A stretch of 64,000 bases of DNA from Methanofollis aquaemaris (GCF_017357525.1 NZ_CP036172.1:1-64000), one strand, 5' to 3'; numbered from the stretch's first letter, positions 27,883 to 36,834 are shown. Numbers and translations are program-made. Notes: generated by a model not told the origin, from the letters alone.

Positions 27883-29117
27883 GTGCTGTATCTGTCTGCG
27901 ATATGTTCGATGATCTCGTCGGTGTGTACGGCCGAGATGAACTCGGTCTCGAACTGGGAGGGCGGGAGGAAGACGCCGTGCGCGAGCATCTTCTCCCAGA
28001 AGGTCTGGAACCGCCCGGTGTCGCTCTCCTTCGCCTCGGCGTAATTTCTCGGTGCGTCGGGTCTGAAGAAATATTTGAACATCGACCCGATCCTGACGAA
28101 GGATCCGCCGGCATGGGCGTCCTCGCAGGCTTCCCCGATCGCTCTCGTTCCCTCGTCGAGACTCTGGTAAACGGTGGGGTGATCGTGGAGCCAACCGAGA
28201 GCGGCGGTCCCGGCCGCCATGGTGAGCGGGTTGCCGCTGAAGGTGCCGGCCTGGTAGACCGGGCCCTGCGGGGCGACCTGTTCCATCAGGTCTCTGCGCC
28301 CGCCGAAGGCCCCGACCGGGAGGCCGCCGCCGATGATCTTGCCCAGGGTGGTGAGGTCCGGGGTGACGCCGAAATATTTCTGCGCCCCGCCGATCCCGAG
28401 GCGGTACCCGGTGATCACCTCGTCGAAGATGAGGAGGACGTCGTGTTCCTCGGTGAGTCTGCGCACCTCCTGGAGATATCCTTTCTCAGGGAAGACAGGG
28501 CCGACATTGCCCATCACCGGTTCGATGATGAGGGCGGCGATATCATCCGAGGAGGAGAGGACGGCCTCTAGGGCTTCGGGGTCGTTGTATGCGACCTGCC
28601 TGGTGTGCTTCACCAGGTCGGGGACGATGCCTGCAGAGTCGGGAACGCCCATCGTCGTCGCCCCCGAACCCGCCTTGACCAGGACGGCGTCGTGGGCGCC
28701 GTGGAACCCGCCCTCGATCTTGATGATGTCCTGTCTGCCGGTGGCGGCGCGGGCGAGCCTGATCGCCGCCATCGTCGCCTCCGACCCGCTTGAGACAAAG
28801 CGGACCATATCGATGGACGGGTGGTCGTCGATGACCCGCCTGGCAAGGCCGAGTTCCTGCGGGCACGGGGTGCCGTACAGCCACCCTTCGGTCACCTGCT
28901 CCTCGATGGCCCGGCGGACCGTCTCATGGGCATGGCCCAGGATCAGCGGGCCGTAGCCCAGACAGCAGTCGATCAGTTCGCGTCCGTCCACCGTTTTGAT
29001 GAATGGCCCGCGTCCCCCCGCGGTGTAGAAAGGGTAGGGCCGGATCGCCCGCACAGGGCTTGAGACCCCGCCGGGCATCATCGTTTTTGCTTCTTCAAAG
29101 AGTTCACTGCTCTTCAC
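27867..29117 (-). CDS. hemL: Glutamate-1-semialdehyde 2,1-aminomutase
   Basis: The 416-aa PLP enzyme converts glutamate-1-semialdehyde to 5-aminolevulinate. It starts [20 protein letters not shown]. Features are [40 protein letters not shown] and the PLP-binding lysine in [17 protein letters not shown]. Length is slightly below the usual 425. It overlaps hemB by 14 bp and hemC by 16 bp, so translation is coupled. Confidence 0.96.
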   Translation of the reverse strand: MKSSELFEEAKTMMPGGVSSPVRAIRPYPFYTAGGRGPFIKTVDGRELIDCCLGYGPLILGHAHETVRRAIEEQVTEGWLYGTPCPQELGLARRVIDDHPSIDMVRFVSSGSEATMAAIRLARAATGRQDIIKIEGGFHGAHDAVLVKAGSGATTMGVPDSAGIVPDLVKHTRQVAYNDPEALEAVLSSSDDIAALIIEPVMGNVGPVFPEKGYLQEVRRLTEEHDVLLIFDEVITGYRLGIGGAQKYFGVTPDLTTLGKIIGGGLPVGAFGGRRDLMEQVAPQGPVYQAGTFSGNPLTMAAGTAALGWLHDHPTVYQSLDEGTRAIGEACEDAHAGGSFVRIGSMFKYFFRPDAPRNYAEAKESDTGRFQTFWEKMLAHGVFLPPSQFETEFISAVHTDEIIEHIADRYSTCLSE

Positions 29118-30090
29118 TCAGCCACCTCGCTGCGTCTTCTGCATAATAGGTAATAATCAGGTCGGCGCCCGCCCGCTTGATGCAGGTAAGGCTCTCAAGG
29201 GCGCAGGTCTTCTCGTCGAGCCAGCCCTGTGCGGCCGCGGCCTTGAGCATGGAGTACTCGCCGGAGACCTGGTAGGCGGCGACCGGGAGACCGATCTCCC
29301 GCACCGCGGCGAGGACGTCGAGGTACATCCCGGCGGGTTTGACCATCAGGATGTCGGCCCCTTCTGCGGCGTCCATCTCCGACTCGGTGAAGGCTTCCCT
29401 GGCGTTTGCCGGGTCCATCTGGTAGGTGGTCCGGTCGCCGAAGGAGTAGCCAGAGTCGGCGGCGTCCCTGAAGGGGCCGTAGAAGGCGCTCGAAAACTTG
29501 GTGGAATACGACATGATAGGGATCTCGGCATACCCCGCGGCGTCGAGGGCCTCCCTGATCGCACGCACCTGGCCGTCGAGCATGCAGGAGGGGGCGACCA
29601 TGTCGGCGCCCGCCTGGGCCTGGCTCACGGCGATCTTCTGCATCAGGGCAAGGGACGGGTCGTTGAGGAGGTCGATCTCGCCGCTGCAGGTCTCGCCGAT
29701 GACCCCGCAGTGGCCGTGGTCGGTGTACTCGCAGGCGCAGACGTCGGTGATTACCACCATCTCGGGACAGGCGGCCTTGACCGCAGCCACGGCCTGCTGG
29801 ACCACCCCGTTCTCAGCATAGGCCGAGTGCGCCCCGGCGTCCTTCCCGGCCGGGATGCCGAAGAGGATGACCGCCCGCACCCCTGCCGCTTCCAGACGCC
29901 CGGCCACGGCGGCGGCGTCACCGATAGGGTAACGCCACTGTCCCGGCATCGATGCGATGGGCACGGCCTCTTCAATGGTCTCGTCGAAGAAGACCGGCAT
30001 GATCAGGTCTTCCGCCGTCAGCCTCGTCTCCCTGAATAGGGGCTGGAGGTTTCTCTTTCTCAATCTTCTCAGTCGTCTCTCCGGGAACAT
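29104..30090 (-). CDS. hemB: Delta-aminolevulinic acid dehydratase (porphobilinogen synthase)
   Basis: The 328-aa enzyme condenses two 5-aminolevulinates to porphobilinogen. It starts [20 protein letters not shown], and has the Zn-type cysteine cluster [18 protein letters not shown]. The Schiff-base lysines lie in [18 protein letters not shown] and [13 protein letters not shown]. It overlaps hemA by 22 bp and hemL by 14 bp. Confidence 0.97.
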   Translation of the reverse strand: MFPERRLRRLRKRNLQPLFRETRLTAEDLIMPVFFDETIEEAVPIASMPGQWRYPIGDAAAVAGRLEAAGVRAVILFGIPAGKDAGAHSAYAENGVVQQAVAAVKAACPEMVVITDVCACEYTDHGHCGVIGETCSGEIDLLNDPSLALMQKIAVSQAQAGADMVAPSCMLDGQVRAIREALDAAGYAEIPIMSYSTKFSSAFYGPFRDAADSGYSFGDRTTYQMDPANAREAFTESEMDAAEGADILMVKPAGMYLDVLAAVREIGLPVAAYQVSGEYSMLKAAAAQGWLDEKTCALESLTCIKRAGADLIITYYAEDAARWLSEEQ

Positions 30091-31343
30091 AATCGGTCAC
30101 CTCGTGTGATCGCCCTCACCAGCTGCTCGGCGTCCTCGATCCGGCCCTGCTCCGCGCACGACCGGATCGAGAAGGTGGCGTCGATGAGGAGTTTTTTTGT
30201 CAATACTCTTGATAGGTCGTCGATGACGACTTTTGTCTCCGGGCCGCATCCCTGCAGCCGCGTCAGGGCCCGGTCGCGTTCTCTGGTCCTGACCGCTTCG
30301 GCCCAGGTGTACAGACCGCTGAGCACTTCGCCCGCCGAGGCGCAGTTGACCTGTGAGAGGAACCGGTCGAGTTCCTCCTCGATGAACGTCTCCGCCCTGG
30401 CTGCCTCGGTCCGCCTTGTCTCGATGGTGTGCTCGTTGACGTCCCTGAGGTTGTCGATGGTGTAGAGGCTGACGCCGTCGACCTCCGCCGCATCCTCCTC
30501 GACGTCCCGCGGCTGTGCGATGTCGACGACGACGAGGGGACGCGGGTGGCCTTCGGTGGGCCAGCACCGGTCTCGCATCGCCCGGCCCAGGATCTCCCTG
30601 GTGATGATCGGGTGCGGGGCCGAGGTGCAGGTGATGACAACATCGGAGAGAGTGATATATCTGGTGAGCTCGCTGAAATTTACCGCTTTCCCCCCGATTT
30701 TCTCAGCAAGGACGAGGGCGCGTTCATAGGTCCGGTTGGCCACATAGATCGCGGTCAGATCCCTGGCGGCGAGGGCCTGGGCCACGAGCAGCCCCATCTC
30801 GCCGCTGCCGAGGACCAGGATGTGGCGTCCGTCCAGGCTGCCGAGGAGATCTTCTGCCAGGGCGACGGCCGCCGAACCGATCGAGACCGCCCCGCGGTTG
30901 ATCTCGGTCCTCCTGCGCACCTCGACCCCGACATGCACCGCCTTCTTGATGCAGAGGTCGATGATCGGGTCGCAGGTGCCGGCTTCCTGTGTCAGTGCCA
31001 GCGCTTTTTTCAACTGCCCGAGGATCTGGTCCTCGCCGATGATCATCGAGTCCATCCCGGCGGCCACTTCGAGGAGGTGGCGGAGCACCTCGACGCCATC
31101 CAGAATCTCAAATGTGTCTCTTCCCTGATCATGGAGGAAGTCGGTGAGGGCCTGTGCGTCGCCGTGGACCAGCACCTCGACCCGGTTACAGGTCTGGAGA
31201 AGGAGGGCGCCCTTGAACCGCTCGCGTGCGGCGGAGAGGAAGGCCTCCTCGTCAGGGAACCTGAACCTCTCCAGGTCGCCGAGGGCTGCGGCGTGGTGGT
31301 TGAGCCCGGCCATGGCCAGGTCGGTATGGAGAATTTTTGTCAC
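30069..31343 (-). CDS. hemA: Glutamyl-tRNA reductase
   Basis: The 424-aa NADPH enzyme reduces Glu-tRNA to glutamate-1-semialdehyde, the first committed tetrapyrrole step. The catalytic Cys lies in LLLQTCNRVEVLV; MDSMIIGEDQILGQLKKAL follows, then the NADPH fold HILVLGSGEMGLLVAQAL and a C-terminal dimerization helix with LDRFLSQ. The ATG at 31343 overlaps the upstream stop (ATGA); a start ten codons in (MAGLNHHAA) would fit the family equally well. It overlaps hemB by 22 bp. Confidence 0.96.
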   Translation of the reverse strand: MTKILHTDLAMAGLNHHAAALGDLERFRFPDEEAFLSAARERFKGALLLQTCNRVEVLVHGDAQALTDFLHDQGRDTFEILDGVEVLRHLLEVAAGMDSMIIGEDQILGQLKKALALTQEAGTCDPIIDLCIKKAVHVGVEVRRRTEINRGAVSIGSAAVALAEDLLGSLDGRHILVLGSGEMGLLVAQALAARDLTAIYVANRTYERALVLAEKIGGKAVNFSELTRYITLSDVVITCTSAPHPIITREILGRAMRDRCWPTEGHPRPLVVVDIAQPRDVEEDAAEVDGVSLYTIDNLRDVNEHTIETRRTEAARAETFIEEELDRFLSQVNCASAGEVLSGLYTWAEAVRTRERDRALTRLQGCGPETKVVIDDLSRVLTKKLLIDATFSIRSCAEQGRIEDAEQLVRAITRGDRLCSRRDD

Positions 31344-31960
31344 AGATACCGCTCCTTAATCCGCTCATATGCCTTGTCCTCGCCTTCGGCAAGCCATGCC
31401 CAGGCTTCGGGGTCGTGGAGAACAGCCCTGAGCACCGTTGCACGGTCTGCCTGGTCGGGGACGGTCTGCTTGAGGGTCTCCCGCAGTCTGGCCTCGGTCC
31501 TGATCATCGAGTCGAGGTGCGGGTATGTCTCTTCGAGGTGCTCGCGCAGGAACCTGGGGACGGCAGGGCTTGCGCCGCCGGTGCTGATTGCGAGGAGGTA
31601 CTCCTCGCCCCTGACCACCGAGGGGATGAGCGTGTCCCCTCCGTTCCCCCTGGCATTGTTGAAGAGGGCGCCTGCCTCCCGCGCCGCCCGTCCCACCCGG
31701 TTGTTCATCTCCTCGTCGGAGGTTGCGGCAATGGTAAGGAACGCGCCGTCGAGCAGGTCGGCGAGGGCGTTGTCGTCCATCGTGGAGAGGTCGGCCTCCA
31801 GACATCTGGCGCCGAGTCCTGAGAACTCCGGGAGAAACGATCTGCTGACGACGGTGACCTCTGCTTCACGGCAAAAATAGGTCGCTTTCCGCAGGCCCAC
31901 CGCCCCGCCCCCGAAGATGACGACATGCCGGCCGGCGAGGTCGATGATGAGCGGGACCAT
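31340..31960 (-). CDS. Precorrin-2 dehydrogenase / sirohydrochlorin ferrochelatase-like (CysG N-terminal, Met8p family)
   Basis: The product is about 206 aa from the ATG at 31960, with an in-frame GTG directly before it. It has the NAD fold HVVIFGGGAVGLRKATYF and the family core ARGNGGDTLIPSVVRGEEYLLAISTGGASPAVPRFLREHLE, shown here in pieces of the known order. It oxidises precorrin-2 to sirohydrochlorin for siroheme and F430; whether it also inserts iron is uncertain. It is the first gene of the operon. A TATA-like TATGTATTAT (complement, 31995-32004) lies about 40 bp upstream, implying a very short leader. Confidence 0.9.
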   Translation of the reverse strand: MVPLIIDLAGRHVVIFGGGAVGLRKATYFCREAEVTVVSRSFLPEFSGLGARCLEADLSTMDDNALADLLDGAFLTIAATSDEEMNNRVGRAAREAGALFNNARGNGGDTLIPSVVRGEEYLLAISTGGASPAVPRFLREHLEETYPHLDSMIRTEARLRETLKQTVPDQADRATVLRAVLHDPEAWAWLAEGEDKAYERIKERYL

Positions 31961-32039
31961 CACTGATCAGTTGGAGGCGGCCGCAGATTAAGATTATGTA
32001 TTATCTTGCAATCTCGATCGTAGCACCGGGGAACCACCT

Positions 32040-32049
32040 GCTATATATC
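32040..32049 (+). promoter_or_regulatory. TATA box, probably leaderless transcript
   Basis: GCTATATATC is centred about 26 bp before the ATG at 32072. No Shine-Dalgarno sequence is visible, as expected for leaderless mRNA. Confidence 0.5.
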
Positions 32050-32071
32050 GTCCTTCTTCCCACCCATGGGC

Positions 32072-33028
32072 ATGACTAATGATTTCTATGCCTTTGGCGC
32101 CATCGATGCGGCCATCTCGCGGACAAAGTCCCTCCTCTGGCCGTTCAACGCGGGAGTCTGGTTGAGGCTCGCCGTCATCGCCCTCTTCATCGGTGGAGTG
32201 GGGGGTTTCAATCCCTTCTCCTACAATTTCGGTGGTGCCGACGACTTCGATCAGGCTACGGTTCCCGGCGATCTCGGACTCTCAGACCCGACGATTCTTC
32301 TGATCATCGGGGCCGTCCTTCTCCTGGCTCTCCTCTTCCTCTATCTCGGGTCGGTCTTCCAGTTCGTCTTCGTCGACTGCCTCAGTTCGGGAGAGATCTC
32401 GCTCTCTCGCACCTTCGGGATGCGGACAGGCAAAGGTCTGCGCCTCTTCCTCTTCCAGGCCCTGCTCATTCTTCTCCTCATCGCGGCCATGGCCTTCCTC
32501 GTCGTGCTCTTCGTTCTGCCAGCAGCGGCGGTTGGGAATGCGTCCATACTCGTCGGGCTGATCGTTCTCATCCCGGCCATCCTCCTCCTGGCCCTCGTCT
32601 TCGGCACGATCTTCCTCTTCACGACCGACTTCGTCGTCCCGGTGATGGTCGCCGACGATTGTGGTGTCATCGCGGGGTGGAAGAAGGTCTGGAGTTTCCT
32701 CGTCGCCGACCTGAAGAACGCGGCTGTGTATCTGGTCACCAGGTTCGTCCTCGGCATCGTCGTCGGGATCGCGATGTTCATCCTGGTGCTCCTGGTCCTG
32801 CTCATCGTCGGCATCCCGCTCGGCGGCATTGCACTCCTTGCGATGGCTTTTGTCGGGGACGCAGCTCCTGCGCTCTTCATTCTCCTCCTGGTCGTCGGCA
32901 TGCTCATCGCAATCCCGCTCCTCCTCCTGGTGCAGGTGCCGTTCGTGACCTTCTTCCGGTACTATGCGCTCCTCGTCCTCAGAGAGTTCAGCCCTGAGCA
33001 CGACCTCCTCGCGGTCCCCGAGGCCTGA
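32072..33028 (+). CDS. Polytopic membrane protein, first of a tandem pair
   Basis: The product is 318 aa from the ATG at 32072. This start aligns exactly with that of the next gene's product (AFGAIDAAISRTKSLLWPF against AFDAFDGAVERTQSLLRPL); a start two codons upstream is possible. There are about six hydrophobic segments, an early conserved amphipathic region, LGSVFQFVFVDCLSSGEISL, and DFVVPVMVADDCGVIAGWKK, which is also in the neighbour (DLVVPVMIADDCGVLAGWRT). It looks like the archaeal DUF7544/glycerophosphodiesterase-membrane-domain-like family. Function unknown. Confidence 0.75.
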   Translation: MTNDFYAFGAIDAAISRTKSLLWPFNAGVWLRLAVIALFIGGVGGFNPFSYNFGGADDFDQATVPGDLGLSDPTILLIIGAVLLLALLFLYLGSVFQFVFVDCLSSGEISLSRTFGMRTGKGLRLFLFQALLILLLIAAMAFLVVLFVLPAAAVGNASILVGLIVLIPAILLLALVFGTIFLFTTDFVVPVMVADDCGVIAGWKKVWSFLVADLKNAAVYLVTRFVLGIVVGIAMFILVLLVLLIVGIPLGGIALLAMAFVGDAAPALFILLLVVGMLIAIPLLLLVQVPFVTFFRYYALLVLREFSPEHDLLAVPEA

Positions 33029-33073
33029 GAGGAGATCACAACCCTTTTGGACGCGAGCGATCCATTTCGAGGC

Positions 33074-33940
33074 ATGAGTTCAAGCACCCATGCCTTCGAT
33101 GCATTCGACGGTGCCGTCGAACGGACGCAGTCGCTCCTCAGGCCCCTTGACTTCGGCATATGGATGCGGCTTGCGGTGGTCGCCCTCTGTGCTGGCGGCT
33201 TCGGCGGGTTATCCCTGAATATCATCTCCCTGCTGGCTCTGGAAAAACTGGCAGGCACCGGGATCACCTCGTCCTCCGGATACCTCGCAATCCTTGGAAT
33301 TTTCCTTGCCGTCCTGCTCGTCATCCGCTGTATCGGGGCGGTCTTCCAGTTCGTCCTGGTCGACGGCCTCACCGTCGGCCCGGTCACTCTCTTCTGGACC
33401 TTCGATGTACGGGCAAGGAAGGGGCTGCGCCTCTTTCTCTTCGAGGCACTCATCGGGGGCGCGCTCCTTGGATTGGGCGCCCTCTTTCTCACTTCGTACG
33501 ACTTCTCCCTCTCCCTTGAGTCGATACCGGTATTGTTCTCTGCGTCACCTCTTCTCCTCCTCTCCGTCCTCCTCCTCTGGTTCGTGATGATCGTCACTAT
33601 CGACCTGGTCGTCCCGGTGATGATCGCCGACGACTGCGGGGTCCTCGCCGGGTGGAGGACGGTCCTCGGCCTCGGTGCGGCCGATCTCAGGAACACCCTT
33701 GCCTATCTGCTGACGCGCACCGTCCTGGCCGTCGCCGCCGACCTCGCTGTGATAGTGCTGATTCTCATTGCAATGTTCTTCATCTTCCTGATCGCCCCCG
33801 GCATCTTTGCCATTCCTCTTGTTCTCCTCGCCGCCTTCCTCATCCCGGTGCCGTTCCTTGGTTTCTTCCGGTACTACGGCCTCCTCGTCCTGGGATATTT
33901 CAGCCCTGCGCGCGACCTCCTGACCCCTCGCCGGGGTTAG
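33074..33940 (+). CDS. Polytopic membrane protein, second of a tandem pair
   Basis: The product is 288 aa from the ATG at 33074; upstream in-frame codons to 33047 are not conserved with the paralogue. It has the same architecture as the preceding gene: N-terminal FDAFDGAVERTQSLLRPL, several transmembrane segments, the shared VVPVMIADDCGVLAGW motif, and a C-terminal FFRYYGLLVLGYFSPARDLL matching FFRYYALLVLREFSPEHDLL. It lies 45 bp after the first gene, arose by tandem duplication and is probably cotranscribed; the two may form heteromers. Function unknown. Confidence 0.74.
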   Translation: MSSSTHAFDAFDGAVERTQSLLRPLDFGIWMRLAVVALCAGGFGGLSLNIISLLALEKLAGTGITSSSGYLAILGIFLAVLLVIRCIGAVFQFVLVDGLTVGPVTLFWTFDVRARKGLRLFLFEALIGGALLGLGALFLTSYDFSLSLESIPVLFSASPLLLLSVLLLWFVMIVTIDLVVPVMIADDCGVLAGWRTVLGLGAADLRNTLAYLLTRTVLAVAADLAVIVLILIAMFFIFLIAPGIFAIPLVLLAAFLIPVPFLGFFRYYGLLVLGYFSPARDLLTPRRG

Positions 33941-34288
33941 GGATTCCGTGCGCCGGGCGGGAAGCCACCCTGCGCGGGTTTGAGAGCACCGGACCATCGC
34001 TCAGGTCTATGATGCGGTGCGGATCGAGGCGATGGTCGCGGAGGGGAGCGCCATGCGAAAAATGATTTGAAGGCTGACATGCTGGAAATCTCCTCAATTT
34101 TCGGAATTATCCGACACCATGAATGCTCCGCCGCCTACGAAAATCCATCGGACGGGGTGGCGGTGGCAGCCACCGGGGAGCAGACCTCGGGGGTCGACGC
34201 CCCCCTCGGGGCTCCTCCGGTCGGGAAAACCCTTATATGTGAGTATGGCGAATATTGTAGAGCACTGCGGTGATACAACACCGGCAGA
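33941..34288. other. 348-bp intergenic before tRNA-Gly
   Basis: No gene is seen. There is a hairpin-prone G/C stretch (GGTGGC/GCCACC near 34160-34175). An AT-rich CTTATATGTG at about 34230-34239 is the probable TATA box for the tRNA. Confidence 0.45.
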
Positions 34289-34360
34289 GCGCCGATAGTG
34301 TAGTGGTTATCACTAGGCGTTGCCAACGCCTAAACCCGGGTTCGAGTCCCGGTCGGCGCA
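34289..34360 (+). tRNA. tRNA-Gly (anticodon GCC)
   Basis: A 72-nt cloverleaf: acceptor stem GCGCCGA/TCGGCGC with discriminator A, D-arm with GTGGTTATCAC, anticodon arm AGGCG-TTGCCAA-CGCCT (anticodon GCC), T-arm CCGGG-TTCGAGT-CCCGG. CCA is not encoded. A TATA-like element lies about 50-60 bp upstream. Confidence 0.95.
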
Positions 34361-35043
34361 TAAGGAAGTCATGTTCGATTCCCTTATCTTCTTCTCGTAC
34401 ATCTTCAACAGTATGGACACATTTCTCGCATTTGATTCTTCTTTTCACGGCGACAGGCATCAATACGCATGGCGCTCCCTGGTCGGCGCACTTTTTTTCG
34501 CTCTTGATCGGTGAATTTTTTCAGAAATTTTGGCTGTGAAGAATCGGCTTTGTTGAAAACCTCTTCATGGGTGCACACCCTTGCCCCCGCACGACTGAGA
34601 AGCGGAGGACAGGATCACTCTCTGAATGATCACACTCCGCCTTCCGGGCCCTATCTTCATCCCGGGGGGTTCCGGGGGCAGCGCCCCCGGCGCAAGTGTG
34701 TGGGAAGGCACGTCGATCAGGCGTGCCGTCCCGCCTGAATGATTCTCGCCTGCCGTCTCGCACCGGAGGAGACCCCCGGACCTCCGGGATTGCGATTGAG
34801 GCAGGAAGGCAGGAGGCGTTCGTTCTGGGGGTGATCCCATTCTCTGCCGATCCGTCGTGGTGGGGGTGGCCCATCCTGAACTTGTTGGGGTGAAGCCAGA
34901 TCGGCTTAATGCTAAACCTGGCCCGTGGGGGGGTAAGAACCAGCGGAGTATCATTCTCTGGCATATGTGGGGGCAAAAGATATATTGCAGCGACAATAAT
35001 GTTTATCGCATATAAGGCTAATCTTCATTAATAGGGATATAAA
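34361..35043. other. 683-bp intergenic: tRNA-end duplicate, repeat copy, AT-rich promoter
   Basis: No gene is seen. It contains a small hairpin just after the tRNA (TAAGGAA/TTCCcTTA), a duplicate of the tRNA 3' end at 34477-34490, an oligo-T run at 34491-34498, an inverted copy of the dispersed repeat from 34546, and an AT-rich promoter-like stretch before 35044. Confidence 0.55.
34546..34920 (-). mobile_element. MITE-like intergenic repeat in inverted orientation
   Basis: GGCTTTGTTGAAAAC at 34546 matches the reverse complement of the right end of the 40.2-kb copy. Internal modules also run in reverse: a perfect hairpin CCGGGGGC-AGC-GCCCCCGG (34672-34690), GTGGGAAGGCACGTCGATC, and GCCTGCCGTCTCGCACCGG. 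The far end is not resolved; a second similar start (ATCGGCTTAATGCTAAACCT) lies at about 34903. Confidence 0.5.
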
Positions 35044-35244
35044 ATGTCAATTAACGGTATGCCAAGTCCTGGCAAGGGTTATTGCCCAATATGCAATGAA
35101 AAGGAACTATTTGTCCCAATGTATGTGAAAAAAGGTGATTGCGAAATGATCTATTGGCAATGCGCAAGTTGTGGATTTACTCCAAGCCCAAAAGTAAAAA
35201 TAAATGAATATCCTGGCGGACATCTGTTTTCTTCAGAATTGTGA
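35044..35244 (+). CDS. Small zinc-ribbon protein
   Basis: The 66-aa protein has two CxxC knuckles, YCPICNEKE and WQCASCGFTP, 26 residues apart, fitting a zinc ribbon. DNA here is much more AT-rich than the surrounding genes, and AT-rich TATA-like sequence (ATATAAGGCTAATC) precedes the ATG. It stands alone between repeat-rich intergenic regions. The composition suggests horizontal acquisition. Function unknown; a nucleic-acid or protein-binding role is possible. Confidence 0.65.
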   Translation: MSINGMPSPGKGYCPICNEKELFVPMYVKKGDCEMIYWQCASCGFTPSPKVKINEYPGGHLFSSEL

Positions 35245-35909
35245 ATAGGTATTTCGCTTCATCTTTTTTTCGTCAACTATCCTGGCCTAAAGGTCGGTGC
35301 CGGGGACTCTCCCTGTAGTGTTCAGTCATCACCGAAATGTCCGATACTTTTTCGTAACCTTAGATCCTGCGCCATCTCTCCTTCTTGCGCCGGGGTGCAC
35401 GGCCATAGCGATTGCCAGGAAGCGATCGTGAAGGGGGGTGCCGCTCCCTGCCTATCCTCGCCGGGGGTGGGTCCGGGGGCCTCTCCCGGCGCGAGAGAGC
35501 AGACGAGAATTCCTCGTCCTTCTGGAGGGGCGACACTTCTGATCGGTCTGCCTTCCCCCCCATGAATCGCACTGGGGGTGCTGCCCCCGGATCCCCGGGA
35601 TTGCGATTGGAGCGGGAAGGCGAGAGGTGATCGTTCTGAGGAGGTTTCCGTCCCCGGCGCTCTCTTCACGTGGGGGACCGGGGAGTGGTTAACCGCCGCA
35701 CAAAGATCCGTACAGGGGGTTTCTTCACGGTCAAAAATTTCTTTCGTTCAATTGTATTCTCCTGGCGACCTTTTGTTCTTGATCGCCACCGGTAGTGAAG
35801 ATCTTCTTTCCCCATCTGGCGTCTCCAGGGATGGCGGGGATGGCCTGGTTCATGTCGGGGTGGAGACTGCCCTCGATGTTTTCGCAAGGGGACTAAAAAA
35901 GCACTGGAA
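35245..35909. other. 665-bp intergenic with repeat modules
   Basis: No convincing gene is seen; several short frames exist but follow the repeat. The repeat copy is listed separately. The remainder (35800-35909) looks unique and non-coding. Confidence 0.5.
35400..35800 (+). mobile_element. MITE-like intergenic repeat, degenerate copy
   Basis: It contains CCTATCCTCGCC with a G/C hairpin region, GCCTTCCCCCCCATGAATCGC, a GGGGGTGCTGCCCCC hairpin with GGGATTGCGATTGG (about 35575-35610), GATCGTTCTGAGG, and GGCGACCTTTTGTTCTTGAT (about 35763), the last also at 48.3 kb. Terminal repeats are not recognisable, so limits are approximate. Confidence 0.45.
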
Positions 35910-36152
35910 TTATGATCTGATCTCTTCCATCTCCTTCTCAAGCGCTTCGACTCTTCTCTTCAGGTCTTCGAGATCCTCAGACATTTCAGAGAGTGTCTTT
36001 GCCTTTGTCAACTCACCGATGAGCGCCTGGTTCAGGTTTGGATAGTTCCGATCCGGGTGTTCCGAATCGCAGACCATTCCCTCCAGCCAGCGGTAGAGAT
36101 GGAGGGGCAGTCTTCCTGATATCTGTCCTCTTTTGTCGTCGTTTGCCGGCAC
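35910..36152 (-). CDS. Small protein with ribbon-helix-helix-like core and C-terminal coiled coil
   Basis: The product is 80 aa from the GTG at 36152. The core GQISGRLPLHLYRWLEGMV and YPNLNQALIGELTKAKT resembles a short ribbon-helix-helix or arc-type fold. A heptad-rich helix with EDLEDLKRRVEALEKEMEEI follows. A TATA-like TTCATATTAATTATCGG lies about 25-30 bp upstream of the GTG, implying a leaderless GTG start; a longer frame to 36206 would run through that promoter. It is divergent from the gene at 36254. A possible DNA-binding regulator, not assigned. Confidence 0.6.
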   Translation of the reverse strand: MPANDDKRGQISGRLPLHLYRWLEGMVCDSEHPDRNYPNLNQALIGELTKAKTLSEMSEDLEDLKRRVEALEKEMEEIRS

Positions 36153-36253
36153 AATAGAAAATTGGCCGATAATTAATATGAACACTCTGAACGCTATATG
36201 GCCCAAATAGAATATCTTATATGTCGGGGTGTCGCAGGGTGGATCATGACTCG

Positions 36254-36481
36254 ATGGCGCGGCAACCTCTGTATGATCGGTGGTGTGAGATGAACCCTGA
36301 AGAGGGGAGACGCACTCCTGTCTCTTCTGTCCCCCACGACTCTTCCGGGGAAAGTAAGGAAGAGGAATCTCCTCCCCCCCTAATAAAACCTCGTGCCACG
36401 ACGATCGGCGAGACCCTCTCAGACATCATTCTCCGCACACTGGACGAGCGTCACCGCAGTCGGGACGATAGGGTCAGGTAG
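36254..36481 (+). CDS. Hypothetical small polar protein
   Basis: The product is 75 aa from the ATG at 36254 (MARQPLYDRWCEMNPEEGRR); in-frame alternatives are a GTG at 36239 and an ATG at 36221. It is polar, with a proline/serine-rich middle and a C-terminal helix ATTIGETLSDIILRTLDERH. It is divergent from the ribbon-helix-helix-like gene; the promoter-like CTTATATGTC lies about 45 bp upstream. No family recognised. The frame may be fortuitous. Confidence 0.35.
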   Translation: MARQPLYDRWCEMNPEEGRRTPVSSVPHDSSGESKEEESPPPLIKPRATTIGETLSDIILRTLDERHRSRDDRVR

Positions 36482-36550
36482 ATGACTTGATTGGTGTGAA
36501 CCGAAGATCTCTCCCTCGTGGGAAGATATTTCGGGAAACAGTCCGTCTCT

Positions 36551-36829
36551 TTAATTTGCGGGGGTGAAGTCTTCAAAGTCGATCCCAGGAATACATCACA
36601 GATGTGCTCAAACTGTGGAAGTATCGTGAAAAAGAATCTCTCTGAGAGAGTCCACGAATGCCCATATTGTGGGTTTGTTGCCGATAGGGATTACAATGCT
36701 GCGGTAAATATTCACCGCGTGGGGATGGAACAGCCCTTTGAGCCTGTGGAGACGATACCTCTCCATCACATCTCTGTGATGCAAGTACTGTCCATGAAGC
36801 AGGAAGCCACGCCCTTCAGGGGGGGGTAG
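36551..36829 (+). pseudogene. tnpB: C-terminal fragment of IS200/IS605-family TnpB
   Basis: The frame encodes GGEVFKVDPRNTSQMCSNCG, then VHECPYCGFVADRDYNAAVN: the TnpB zinc ribbon with four Cys and the DRDxNAA motif holding the third RuvC catalytic Asp. About 300 N-terminal residues, including RuvC-I/II, are absent; upstream DNA does not show them. The frame continues to a normal TnpB-like end just before the element's right end. It is a dead remnant; the guide-RNA-forming 3' end may persist. Confidence 0.85.
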
Positions 36830-36834
36830 TTCAC
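36801..36834 (+). mobile_element. Right end of an IS200/IS605-type element
   Basis: AAGCCACGCCCTTCAGGGGG followed by GGGTAGTTCAC matches the subterminal hairpin and terminal TTCAC-type sequence common to archaeal IS605 right ends (recalled). It overlaps the end of the tnpB fragment. Confidence 0.65.

Noticed and set aside
34521-34976. 151-residue minus-strand frame
   Set aside because: It translates the inverted repeat; the same peptide patterns appear from other copies in other frames.
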